Below, in pieces: positions 16,382-25,245 of a DNA stretch of 38,669 nucleotides (positions are counted from its first letter, which is position 1; the number at the start of each line of letters is the position of its first letter). Location: contig JADGNG010000023.1 of assembly GCA_017883585.1 (NCBI GenBank), forward strand, positions 1-38,669, written 5' to 3'. Below the pieces are notes generated by a model. The model ran no database searches and had not been told where the DNA came from. It was given only the letters and a program-made list of their open reading frames with translations. Origin of the DNA: Candidatus Bathyarchaeota archaeon (GTDB lineage: Archaea > Thermoproteota > Bathyarchaeia > TCS64). A program made the position numbers and the translations under genes.

Positions 16382-17482
16382 ATGTGCCTCGAAGCTTACA
16401 AGGCCGCCCAAGTCCACCTTGGGGTGAGGAGTTACCCGGTCCTCGTCGGGGGCGGGCTCCTCATACGGCTCGATGAGGCGATCTCCGAGTACATCCCAGG
16501 CGTAACTGGGTGCATTATTGTCACATCGCAGTCCGTGGACGCCCTCTACGGAGGGCAGGCTATGGCTGCACTTGAGGGGCTGAACCCGGGGAAGTTCATC
16601 GTGCCCGAGGGGGAGGACGCCAAAACCTGGGGTGCGACCGAAAAGTTGCTCGGCGGCATCATAGGACACGGATTAGACCGCAGGGGCGTCGTCGTCGCCC
16701 TCGGTGGGGGCTCAGTCGGCGACTCAGCCGGATTTGCAGCTAGCATCTACATGCGCGGGATACGCGTCGTCCAGGTACCCACCACCCTCCTCGGACAGGT
16801 GGACAGCGGCATCGGAGGCAAGACGGCTGTGAACCACCCCTCAGGGAAGAACCTTATCGGTAGCTTCCACCAACCGAGCCTCGTCGCCTGCGACACCGCG
16901 CTGCTCGCGACGCTCCCCAGGAGGGAGCTGTGCAGCGGCCTCGCCGAGGTGGCGAAGTACGGAGTTGTCTCAGACGCTATCCTCTACAAAGGGCTTGAGG
17001 TAGAGGTAGAAGGCATCCTCTCCGGGGACGCTGAGCGGCTCCGCTGGATAGTGGGGCGCTGCGCCGTCTCGAAGGCCCGCTACATCAAGGCGGACGAAAG
17101 GGACGACGGCGGGGTACGCGCCGCTCTCAACTACGGCCACACCGTTGGCCACGCTGTCGAGACGCTCTCGGGTCACACGATCCGCCACGGTGAGGCGGTC
17201 GCGATCGGGATGGTCGCGGCTTCACGTGTCGCCCACAGTCTCGGGCTGCTCAAACAGGCCGACCTGGTTAGGCAGATCAACCTGCTTCATCGACTTGGGC
17301 TGTCGGTCGATGTCCCCTACAGGCTCGACGAGGTCATTCCACTAATGAAGCGAGACAAGAAGGCCGAGGCCAGCTCGATCCGCCTCGTCCTCCCCACCGG
17401 GATAGGCTCCGAGACGGTCGTCCGGGTGGCCTCGGAGACCGAGCTCCGGGGGGCACTGGGGGGATACGATGACGCGCCCTAG
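16382..17482 (+). CDS. aroB: 3-dehydroquinate synthase
   Basis: VVALGGGSVGDSAGFAASIYMRGIRVVQVPTTLLGQVDSGIGGKTAVNHPSGKNLIGSFHQP; ALNYGHTVGHAVE. Confidence 0.96.
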   Translation: MCLEAYKAAQVHLGVRSYPVLVGGGLLIRLDEAISEYIPGVTGCIIVTSQSVDALYGGQAMAALEGLNPGKFIVPEGEDAKTWGATEKLLGGIIGHGLDRRGVVVALGGGSVGDSAGFAASIYMRGIRVVQVPTTLLGQVDSGIGGKTAVNHPSGKNLIGSFHQPSLVACDTALLATLPRRELCSGLAEVAKYGVVSDAILYKGLEVEVEGILSGDAERLRWIVGRCAVSKARYIKADERDDGGVRAALNYGHTVGHAVETLSGHTIRHGEAVAIGMVAASRVAHSLGLLKQADLVRQINLLHRLGLSVDVPYRLDEVIPLMKRDKKAEASSIRLVLPTGIGSETVVRVASETELRGALGGYDDAP

Positions 17483-18143
17483 GATATGCGTCGCTGTCCC
17501 CGCCACGACCACGGCGGACGCCCTGGAGACAATTCGCCACCTGGAGGAGCCCGACCTAATTGAGCTGAGGCTCGACTATACCCTCGAAGCGTTGAACCTA
17601 CGGGCACTCCGGAAATCAACCGACGTTCCACTGATCGCGACGGCGCGCCTACCCAGCCACGGTGGGAGATGGGTCAGGGGCGAGGACAAGAGGCGGGCCC
17701 TCCTCCGATCAGCCGCCAGCGAGGGATTCGACTACGTCGATGCGGAGATCGATTCATACTCAATCGGCGAACTCGCTACCGAGGTCCATGCGGCTGGGGT
17801 CAAGCTGATCGTCTCACGCCACTACCTCGATCGCGCACCTAGTCTCAATGAGATCATGGAAAAGCACATGGAGGCCAAGGGTGTGGGCGCCGACGTCGTC
17901 AAGGTCGTAGGCTCGGTGTCGTCACCCGCCGATAACCTATCATGCCTCGAGTACCTCGGAAGGGAGCCTGGGAACGTCTGCTTCAACATGGGCCCCCTCG
18001 GCGTGCCATCGCGCGTCCTCTCGCCCCTGATGGGTGGGCGCTGGACCTATGCCTCGGCGAGCGACGAGGGATGGGTTGCGCCGGGGCAGCTCACGATCGA
18101 AGCGTTGAGGGAAGCATATCGCCTCATGGGGTTCTACGATTGA
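17469..18143 (+). CDS. aroD: 3-dehydroquinate dehydratase, type I
   Basis: RICVAVPATTTADALETIRHLEEPDLIELRLDYTL...KLIVSRHYLD...VVKVVGSVSSPADNL...NMGPLGVPSRVLSPLMGGRWTYAS. Confidence 0.92.
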   Translation: MTRPRICVAVPATTTADALETIRHLEEPDLIELRLDYTLEALNLRALRKSTDVPLIATARLPSHGGRWVRGEDKRRALLRSAASEGFDYVDAEIDSYSIGELATEVHAAGVKLIVSRHYLDRAPSLNEIMEKHMEAKGVGADVVKVVGSVSSPADNLSCLEYLGREPGNVCFNMGPLGVPSRVLSPLMGGRWTYASASDEGWVAPGQLTIEALREAYRLMGFYD

Positions 18144-18979
18144 GGAGACTTTACTTAATCGGTTACCCCGTCGCCCATTCGATTAGTCCCCAGATGCAGG
18201 GTGCGGCAATCGAATCGTTGGGACTCGACTACCGATACGAGGCTATACCAGTTACCCCCGAGGGCCTCGGTAGAGCCGTCGCTGGCCTCAGGGATCCCTC
18301 AGTCGCCGGTTTCAACGTCACCATCCCATACAAGGGTGCCATCCTCCCCCTCCTCGACGAGGTCGACGCCACAGCGAGAGCTGTAGGCGCTGTGAATACT
18401 GTAGTGAATGAGGGCGGGCGCATAAAGGGCTACAACACGGACTCCCCCGCAGCCGTCAGGGCGCTGGGCGAAGCCTACGGTGACCTCGGCGGCTGTAGGG
18501 TTGTAATCTTTGGAGCAGGCGGTGCGGCCCGCGCTGTCGCATTCGGGCTGGTCCCGAAGGCGAGGTGGATAAGGATATTCGCTCGCGACGCCGCGAAGGC
18601 GGAGAACCTCGCGAGTGATATCCGTAGACAGCACGATGTCGACGTGCTCGGTGCAGGGCTCGTGGGGGCACAGTGTAGCGTCGGAGCTGCTGACATCCTC
18701 GTCAACGCGACTCCCGTGGGCATGTCCCCTAACGTGGGCAACAGCCCAGTCGATGCATGTATACTCCACTCCAGCTTACTCGTTTTCGACCTCATTTATA
18801 GCCCCGAGCGGACCCGACTCCTACAAGACGCCGAGGCAGTCGGCGCGAAGACACTCGGCGGGTTAACGATGCTCGTCTACCAGGGGGCGGAGGCTCTGAG
18901 GCTCTGGACGGGCAGGCGGGCGCCGGAGGACGTGATGATGGGCGCCGCGAGGCGCGCTCTCGGGGGTGGTACGCGTTGA
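18140..18979 (+). CDS. aroE: Shikimate dehydrogenase
   Basis: TTG start at 18140: LRRLYLIGYPVAHSISPQMQGAAIESLGLDYRYEAIPV...GFNVTIPYKG...AVNTVVNEGGRIKGYNTDSPA...GAGGAARAV. Confidence 0.95.
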   Translation: MRRLYLIGYPVAHSISPQMQGAAIESLGLDYRYEAIPVTPEGLGRAVAGLRDPSVAGFNVTIPYKGAILPLLDEVDATARAVGAVNTVVNEGGRIKGYNTDSPAAVRALGEAYGDLGGCRVVIFGAGGAARAVAFGLVPKARWIRIFARDAAKAENLASDIRRQHDVDVLGAGLVGAQCSVGAADILVNATPVGMSPNVGNSPVDACILHSSLLVFDLIYSPERTRLLQDAEAVGAKTLGGLTMLVYQGAEALRLWTGRRAPEDVMMGAARRALGGGTR

Positions 18980-19482
18980 ACGTGGCTCTATTTGGCTTCA
19001 TGGGGGTGGGCAAGACCACCGTCGGCAGGCTCCTCGCCACCCAACTAGAGTACACCTTTGTCGACTCTGACGCCGAGGCGGAGAGGGAGGCGGGGATGAG
19101 GATCTGTGAGGTCTTCGCGAGCCTCGGCGAGCCCGCGTTCCGCACGCTGGAGCACGGGGTTGTGCAGCGCCTCAGCGCGGGGGACGGTCAGGTGATCGCC
19201 CTAGGCGGCGGCGTCGTCCTCGACCCCCTCAACACTGAGCTCCTCCGCCGCTCAAGCCGGATGGTCCTCCTCACGGCGAGCCCAGAGGAGATAAGCCTCC
19301 GCACCTGGTTGGACAAGACCCGCCCACTGCTCGCTGGGGAGGACCGGCTCGGCAGGATCAGGATGCTCCTCGACGAGAGGCGTGAGCGGTACCTGGCGGC
19401 GGCTGACATGGTGGTGGACACTAACGGCGTGCCGCCGATCCGGGTCGCCAAGGCGATCAAAGAGCGACTGGAGGCTATGTAA
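18976..19482 (+). CDS. aroK: Shikimate kinase, P-loop (bacterial AroK/AroL) type
   Basis: TTG start; VALFGFMGVGKTTVGRLLATQLEYTFVDSDAEAEREAGMRICEVFASLGEPAFRTLE...VIALGGGVVLDPLN...RPLL. Confidence 0.93.
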   Translation: MNVALFGFMGVGKTTVGRLLATQLEYTFVDSDAEAEREAGMRICEVFASLGEPAFRTLEHGVVQRLSAGDGQVIALGGGVVLDPLNTELLRRSSRMVLLTASPEEISLRTWLDKTRPLLAGEDRLGRIRMLLDERRERYLAAADMVVDTNGVPPIRVAKAIKERLEAM

Positions 19483-20744
19483 TGAATGTCATTGTGAGTC
19501 GCTCCGAGGTCGATGGCACCCTCACCGCGCCATCCTCAAAGAGCATGACCCACCGCGTCCTTGTCCTCTCCGCCCTCGCTAACGGTAAGAGCACTATAGT
19601 GAACCCACTGACCGCAGACGACACGGAGGCGACCGCTTCGATGCTCAACAAGCTGGGTATCGTCCTCATCCGCAGCGAAAAGTGGACCGTTGAGGGTGGC
19701 GAGTTCAAAGCCCCGGCAGTCGATCTCCACTGCGGCGAGTCGGGCACGACACTTCGGTTTATGGCGGCGGTCTGCGCCCTCATCGACGGCGAGTGCCACC
19801 TCACGGGCGGGAAGTCACTCTATGCGCGCCCCATGGGGCCGCTCCTCGACGCCCTCACCCAGATAGGGGTCAAGAGTACGAGCCGATGCGGCCTTCCCCC
19901 TGTAACTATAACGGGTAACGGGAGGATCAGGGGTGGAGAGGCTAGGCTACCCGGCGACATTAGCAGCCAGTTCGTCTCCACACTCCTCGCTGTCGCCCCG
20001 CTCGCCGATGCGCCTGTCGAGATTAGTCTCACGACCCAGCTCGAATCTAGGCCGTATGTCGCCATGACGATGGACGCGATGAGGGCCTTCGGCGTCGAGG
20101 CGCGTGCCACGCCAGACATGAGGCGGCTCACCGCTCCTCTGGGGCCCTACAAGGCTTCCACGGTGGAGGTGGAGGGGGACTGGTCCTCGGCCGCCTACGT
20201 CCTCGCGGCGGGTGCCCTAACCGGCAGTGTGACGCTCAGGGGATTGAACCAAGCAAGCTCACAGGCGGACAGGGCGATCATTGAGATACTTTCCCGGATG
20301 GGCGCCGATGTATCCACAAACGGTGGCACAATCAAGATCTCAAAGTCCCTGCTGAGGGGGATCAGCACCGACCTCAGCGACTGCCCCGACCTCTTCCCCG
20401 TCGTCTCGGCACTCTGCGCCGCGGCGAAGGGGGAGAGCACCCTCACCGGGCTCGGGAGGCTGAGATTTAAGGAGTCGAACAGGGTCGCGGCGATGGCGGA
20501 GGGGCTGACCCGGATGGGGATCAAGATGAAATGCAATTCGGATTTCGCCCGAATCACCGGAGGCACCCCGAAGGGGGCCGAGGTGGACCCCTGGAGGGAC
20601 CACAGGATAGCGATGTCACTGGCCGTCCTTGCTCTCGTAGCGGAGGGGGAGACGAAGATCAGCGACGCTTGGTGCGTCTCGAAGTCCTACCCGGGCTTCT
20701 GGGGCGACTTCGCGGCGATCGGAGGGAGGTTTGAGAAGGCATGA
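19482..20744 (+). CDS. aroA: 3-phosphoshikimate 1-carboxyvinyltransferase (EPSP synthase)
   Basis: GTLTAPSSKSMTHRVLVLSALANGKSTI...CGESGTTLRFMAAVCAL...RFKESNRVAAMAEGL...DHRIAMSLAVLALVAEG. Confidence 0.97.
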   Translation: MNVIVSRSEVDGTLTAPSSKSMTHRVLVLSALANGKSTIVNPLTADDTEATASMLNKLGIVLIRSEKWTVEGGEFKAPAVDLHCGESGTTLRFMAAVCALIDGECHLTGGKSLYARPMGPLLDALTQIGVKSTSRCGLPPVTITGNGRIRGGEARLPGDISSQFVSTLLAVAPLADAPVEISLTTQLESRPYVAMTMDAMRAFGVEARATPDMRRLTAPLGPYKASTVEVEGDWSSAAYVLAAGALTGSVTLRGLNQASSQADRAIIEILSRMGADVSTNGGTIKISKSLLRGISTDLSDCPDLFPVVSALCAAAKGESTLTGLGRLRFKESNRVAAMAEGLTRMGIKMKCNSDFARITGGTPKGAEVDPWRDHRIAMSLAVLALVAEGETKISDAWCVSKSYPGFWGDFAAIGGRFEKA

Positions 20745-21838
20745 GCAACAGCATAGGAACAGCTTTTAGGGTAACGAGCCTCGGCGAGAGCCACGGCAGG
20801 TGCATCGGCGTCGTCATCGACGGCTGCCCTGCGGGGCTCACGATAGATGAGGAGGCGCTCTACCGCATGATGGAGCGGAGGCGCCCAGGCACAAGCGCCG
20901 TCACGACGGGCAGGAGTGAGACCGATAAGGTCGAGATACTGTCCGGGGTCCACGAAAGGCATACTACGGGAGCGCCGATCCTGATGCTCACGTGGAACCG
21001 TGACCACGACTCGTCGAGTTACGACCAGATTAAAAGCAAACCCCGGCCTGGGCACGCCGATTACACCGCCTGGGCACGCTACGGTGGCTTCAATGACCAC
21101 CGAGGCGGTGGTAGGGCGTCAGGCCGCGTCACCGCGGGTTTCGTCATGGCGGGTGCAGTCGCCAAACAATTACTATTAACCATCGGGGTCGAGGTACATG
21201 CCTACACGCGCGCTATCGGGGGCAGAGAGGCACCGGAACCTACACTCGACCAGATCAAAAAGGCGGCGGCAAGCATCGTCGGCTGCCTCGACCCGTCAGC
21301 ATCCGATAAGATGGTTTGGGTCATTGAGAAGGCGAAGACCGAGGGTGACAGCGTCGGAGGCGTCGTGGAGTGCGTTTGCCTCGGCCTCCCAGCCGGGGTC
21401 GGGCAGCCAGTCTTCGAAACAATCGAGGGGGACATATCCAAAGCGCTCTTCGCGGTCCCCGCCGTGAAGGCCGTGGAGTTCGGCGCCGGGATCAGGCTCG
21501 CTTCAATGCGTGGCTCGGAGGCGAACGACCTCTACATCGCCGAGAGCGGTATAATAGGGACAGTGACGAACAACTCGGGCGGTGTCCTCGGCGGTATCAC
21601 GACGGGCACCCCCATAGTCGTCCGCGCAGCCTTCAAGCCAACTCCCAGCATCGCCAAAGCGCAGAGAACTATCGACCTCGCGACACGAAGCGAGGCCGAG
21701 ATCAACGTGGGCGGCAGACACGACCCCTGCATAGTCCCCAGGGCCGTCCCTGTTGTCGAGGCGATGGTCGCCATAACCCTCGCAGACCACGCCCTCAGGA
21801 GGGGACTCATCACGCAGGTACTAGGTGAAAGGCGATGA
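20741..21838 (+). CDS. aroC: Chorismate synthase
   Basis: MSNSIGTAFRVTSLGESHGRCIGVVIDGCPAGL...RPGHADYTAWARYGGFNDHRGGGRASGR...GGRHDPCIVPRAVPVVEAM. Confidence 0.97.
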   Translation: MSNSIGTAFRVTSLGESHGRCIGVVIDGCPAGLTIDEEALYRMMERRRPGTSAVTTGRSETDKVEILSGVHERHTTGAPILMLTWNRDHDSSSYDQIKSKPRPGHADYTAWARYGGFNDHRGGGRASGRVTAGFVMAGAVAKQLLLTIGVEVHAYTRAIGGREAPEPTLDQIKKAAASIVGCLDPSASDKMVWVIEKAKTEGDSVGGVVECVCLGLPAGVGQPVFETIEGDISKALFAVPAVKAVEFGAGIRLASMRGSEANDLYIAESGIIGTVTNNSGGVLGGITTGTPIVVRAAFKPTPSIAKAQRTIDLATRSEAEINVGGRHDPCIVPRAVPVVEAMVAITLADHALRRGLITQVLGERR

Positions 21839-22110
21839 CATACAAGGAAGAGATAAACGGGCTCAGAAAGGAGATCAACAGGCTAAACGGCGAGATTCTA
21901 GACAGGCTCGCGGAACGCGTCGACGTTGCGAGGGAGATCGCGGGAGTGAAGAAGCGCCACGACAAGCCCATCGTGGATGCAACCCGTGAACGTGCCGTCC
22001 TCGACCAGGCGCGAGTGCAGGCAGCCAAGCGGGGTCTCGACCCCGACGGCGTAGAGAGGATATACCGGGCAATAATCGACCTGTGCGTCGAGGTAGAGGA
22101 GAGCCTATGA
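21835..22110 (+). CDS. Chorismate mutase (AroQ type)
   Basis: LRKEINRLNGEILDRLAERVDVAREIAGVKKRHDKPIVDATRERAVLDQARVQAAKRGLDPDGVERIYRAIIDLCVEVEE. Confidence 0.92.
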   Translation: MTYKEEINGLRKEINRLNGEILDRLAERVDVAREIAGVKKRHDKPIVDATRERAVLDQARVQAAKRGLDPDGVERIYRAIIDLCVEVEESL

Positions 22111-22916
22111 AAGTAGCCTACCAAGGGATGCCCGGAGCCTACAGCGAGGCAGCCGTCATCCAGCGCTGGGGTGACGCCGCCGAGCCGGTCCCTAGGCCCT
22201 ACCTCGAGGACGTCTTCGACGCCATAGAGGCAGGGGAGGCCGATGCGGGCCTCGTCCCAGTCGAGAACACGATTGAGGGGAGCATAACCCGCACCTTCGA
22301 CCTCCTCAACGAGAAGAGTCTCACGGTGCTGGGGGAGACCGTCTTCAGGGTCGTCCACTGTCTAATAACCAACCCCGGCGTAGGACCCGGGGACATCAAG
22401 AAGGTCTACTCCCACCCCCAAGCCCTAGGCCAGACGCGCGCCTACATCGCTGCCCACGGATACGAGCCCGTCAACTACTACGACACCGCGGGGGCAGTGA
22501 AGATGATCAGAGACGGGGGGCTCCTCGACGCCGCGGCCATCGCCAGCGAGCGGGCGGCCGAGATATACGGGATGAAGGTGCTCGACCGCGGGATAGAAAC
22601 CGACGGGGCGAACTATACGCGCTTCCTCACCATCGGATATGGCGCCACACCAGCGACGGGGAGGGACAAAACGAGCATCGCCTTCATCGTCAACCATAAG
22701 CCCGGGACCCTGATAGCCGCCCTGCGCGCCCTCGCTGACCGCCGCCTCAACCTTACCAAGATTGAGTCACGCCCCTACCTTGGCCGCCCGTGGGAGTACG
22801 TCTTCTTCGTCGACTTCGAGGGGCACAGAGACGAGCCCGTCTCCGCCGAGACCCTACGCGAGATGGGGGCCAACGCGAAGAGCCTGAAGATCCTCGGCTC
22901 CTACCCCAGGGCTTAG
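22107..22916 (+). CDS. pheA: Prephenate dehydratase with C-terminal ACT domain
   Basis: MKVAYQGMPGAYSEAAVIQRWG...GLVPVENTIEGSITRTFDLL...YTRFLTIG...KTSIAFIVNHKPGTLIAALRALADRRLNLTKIESRPYLGRPWEYVFFVDFEGH. Confidence 0.96.
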   Translation: MKVAYQGMPGAYSEAAVIQRWGDAAEPVPRPYLEDVFDAIEAGEADAGLVPVENTIEGSITRTFDLLNEKSLTVLGETVFRVVHCLITNPGVGPGDIKKVYSHPQALGQTRAYIAAHGYEPVNYYDTAGAVKMIRDGGLLDAAAIASERAAEIYGMKVLDRGIETDGANYTRFLTIGYGATPATGRDKTSIAFIVNHKPGTLIAALRALADRRLNLTKIESRPYLGRPWEYVFFVDFEGHRDEPVSAETLREMGANAKSLKILGSYPRA

Positions 22917-23067
22917 ATAGGCAGCGGTGCCTGTCCTCAAGGCAGAAATATGCTCTGTCGAGGGGTTTGGTGAGGCTCGGGCGCGCGCTTGGTGCACTTG
23001 ACCTCATCGTCGTGCGCACGCGCATGCCCGCAGGCAGAGAGCGTACCGAGCCTCGGCGTGTGCCTAG

Positions 23068-23077
23068 ATTATTATAC
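23068..23077 (+). promoter_or_regulatory. Putative TATA box of the dehydratase gene (leaderless spacing)
   Basis: attattatac centred about 27 nt before ATG 23100. Confidence 0.5.
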
Positions 23078-23099
23078 GATCTCGACGCATCATCCAGCC

Positions 23100-24050
23100 A
23101 TGGTTACACCCGGCGATGTCTACGCGGCCCGCAGGCGCATGGGCTCCTGGGTCAGGAGGACCCCGTTCGAGCAATCCCCACTCCTAAGCGAGCTGACCGG
23201 CGGGGAGGTCTACCTTAAGCTCGAGAACAGGCAGCTCACCGGCTCATTCAAGATACGCGGCGCATCGAACAAGATAGCCCTCCTCACCCCCGACGAGCGT
23301 CGCAGGGGGATCCTCGCCGCCTCCTCGGGGAACCACGCGCAGGGAGTCGCCTACGCAGCGAGGCAGTTTGGGGTCAAGGCCGCCATCGTAGTGCCCGGTA
23401 ACACCCCGAAGGTTAAGCGTGACGCCATCAGGGCCCTCGGTGCAGACCTCACGGTCCACGGCGACGAGTACATGGAGGCGGAGCACCTCGCACAGAAGAT
23501 GAGCCGGGAAGGCGGGATGCCCTTCCTAAGCCCTTACAACGACGCCGACCTAATCGCTGGACAGGGTACAGTGGGGCTCGAGATGGTGGAGGACGGTCCT
23601 GAGCTGGACACCGTACTCGTCCCCGTCAGCGGAGGTGGCCTAATCTCCGGCATCTCAACCGTCATCAAGGCAGCATCCGAGGCAGAGATGATCGGAGTTC
23701 AGACCATAGCTAGCCCCGTCATGCACGAGAGCATCAAGGCGGGCAAGATAATCGACATACCCATGTACAATACCGTCGCCCAGGGGCTACACGGCGGTAT
23801 CGAGCAGGGCAGCGTAACTTTCCCAATCTGCCAGAGGCTCGTCAACGACTGGATAGATGTTAAGGAAGCAACAATCGTGGACGCCTTACGCCTCATGCTA
23901 CTCCGCCAGCACGAGGTCATCGAAGGCAGTGGCGCGGTGGGCATTGCCGCACTGATGGAGGACCCTCATAGATTCAAGGGCAGACGCGTAGGCGTCGTCA
24001 TCAGCGGCGGAAACATCGACGAGGCGCTCCTCAGCCGCATAGCTCAATAG
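23100..24050 (+). CDS. Threonine/serine dehydratase (PLP-dependent, no C-terminal regulatory domain)
   Basis: MVTPGDVYAARRRMGSWVRRTPFEQSPLLSE...VYLKLENRQLTGSFKIRGASNKI...AASSGNHAQGVAYAAR...VPVSGGGLISGISTVIK. Confidence 0.93.
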   Translation: MVTPGDVYAARRRMGSWVRRTPFEQSPLLSELTGGEVYLKLENRQLTGSFKIRGASNKIALLTPDERRRGILAASSGNHAQGVAYAARQFGVKAAIVVPGNTPKVKRDAIRALGADLTVHGDEYMEAEHLAQKMSREGGMPFLSPYNDADLIAGQGTVGLEMVEDGPELDTVLVPVSGGGLISGISTVIKAASEAEMIGVQTIASPVMHESIKAGKIIDIPMYNTVAQGLHGGIEQGSVTFPICQRLVNDWIDVKEATIVDALRLMLLRQHEVIEGSGAVGIAALMEDPHRFKGRRVGVVISGGNIDEALLSRIAQ

Positions 24051-24079
24051 GTTTATAGGCTCCGCGTCTCCGGCTCCAA

Positions 24080-24280
24080 ATGGGATCGCTGATGCCACTC
24101 TGCGAGGTCTGCGGCATGGATGTGCAGGAGCTACAGGACTGTAAGGATTGTGGCGCCAAGTACTGCTCTGAGTGCGGGGACACCAAGAAGGGCCTCTGCT
24201 ACGACTGCCTCGGCTGGAACGATGAGGAGATCGAGGAAGAGTACGGCGAGGAAGAGTGGGAGCAGGACGACCTCAACTAG
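24080..24280 (+). CDS. Small cysteine-rich (zinc-binding) protein with acidic tail
   Basis: MPLCEVCGMDVQELQDCKDCGAKYCSECGDTKKGLCYDCLGWNDEEIEEEYGEEEWEQDDLN; TATA-like gtttatag about 27 nt before ATG 24080. Confidence 0.75.
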   Translation: MGSLMPLCEVCGMDVQELQDCKDCGAKYCSECGDTKKGLCYDCLGWNDEEIEEEYGEEEWEQDDLN

Positions 24281-24461
24281 CCCCACGCAAAAGACGCCCC
24301 TAGTTGTAATTTAATTAATATGAACTGGCCCCCCCGGATACGCCGAGGTGTTCAGGCTCGTACAGTGAACCACGCCAACGCCGACGACGCAGCGGGTAAA
24401 AAGCTTAAGCGGGGCTCGAATGGACGTAGAGTGGAAGGGGGAAGAGGGTTCGTCTAGAAGA

Positions 24462-24830
24462 ATGAAGATCACAACGGCGTCTGCCGGCATATTCTACGCC
24501 GATTTGACAGGCGAGAACCCAATTATAGCCGAAGCGGTCTGGGACAGGCTCCCGATAGATGGGAAGGCAAACACCTGGGGCGACGAGATATACTACGCCA
24601 TACCAATAACTGCTGAAGCCGAGTCCCCCAAACAGATAGTTGACCTGGGAGACGTGGCCTACTGGATGCCCGGGAAGGCGATCTGCTTCTTCTTCGGCCC
24701 CACCCCCGCCAGCTGGGATAGGGAGATACGAGCCACGAGCCCCGTAAACGTCTTCGCGAGGATCGCCGACAACCCGAGGCTCCTCAAGCTCGTGAAGCCC
24801 GGCGAGAAGATCAGGATAGAGCGCGCCTAG
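24462..24830 (+). CDS. Cyclophilin-like fold protein (DUF369-type)
   Basis: MKITTASAGIFYADLTGENPIIAEAVWDRLPIDGKANTWGDEIYYAIPITAEAE...VDLGDVAYWMPGKAICFFFGPTP; longer start at 24420 possible. Confidence 0.82.
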   Translation: MKITTASAGIFYADLTGENPIIAEAVWDRLPIDGKANTWGDEIYYAIPITAEAESPKQIVDLGDVAYWMPGKAICFFFGPTPASWDREIRATSPVNVFARIADNPRLLKLVKPGEKIRIERA

Positions 24831-25205
24831 CCAGCGGCCAACTCCATCTTCTCGGCCAGGTTTAGGCTGAGTTCTACCCCGCTTAGGTCGATTCCGGCCT
24901 TCCCCTTCTCCCTCGACCATACTTCGATTGGGAGGGCTGGCGGACTGCCTAGCTGCTGTGCTTCAGTTTCTTCTTGAGGAATCCCCCGAGGGCCCTGGCG
25001 TGCGTCTCGCCGGTCACGGGGCCACCCCCCTTCGATATGGCGTAGACCTCCGTGAAGATGAGGGTGAAGGCACTGATTCCGGATGGAGTGAACACCATAC
25101 AGAATTGGGGCACCTTGAACGCCTCCGGTACAGCCTTTCGACCTCTGTCCAGCAGTATGCGAGGTCCGCCGAAGTCCTTACTGGTATCCCGCGCACGCCT
25201 CTGAT
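24827..25205 (-). pseudogene. Probable degraded reverse-strand gene in two frames
   Basis: Frame 1 (stop at 24949): KDFGGPRILLDRGRKAVPEAFKVPQFCMVFTPSGISAFTLIFTEVYAISKGGGPVTGETHARALGGFLKKKLKHSS*; another frame (stop at 24827): EETEAQQLGSPPALPIEVWSREKGKAGIDLSGVELSLNLAEKMELAAG*. Both look protein-like; neither has a convincing complete ORF. Confidence 0.35.
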
Positions 25206-25245
25206 CACGTTAACCGATAATATCCCTTTTAACTTTAAGTAAATA

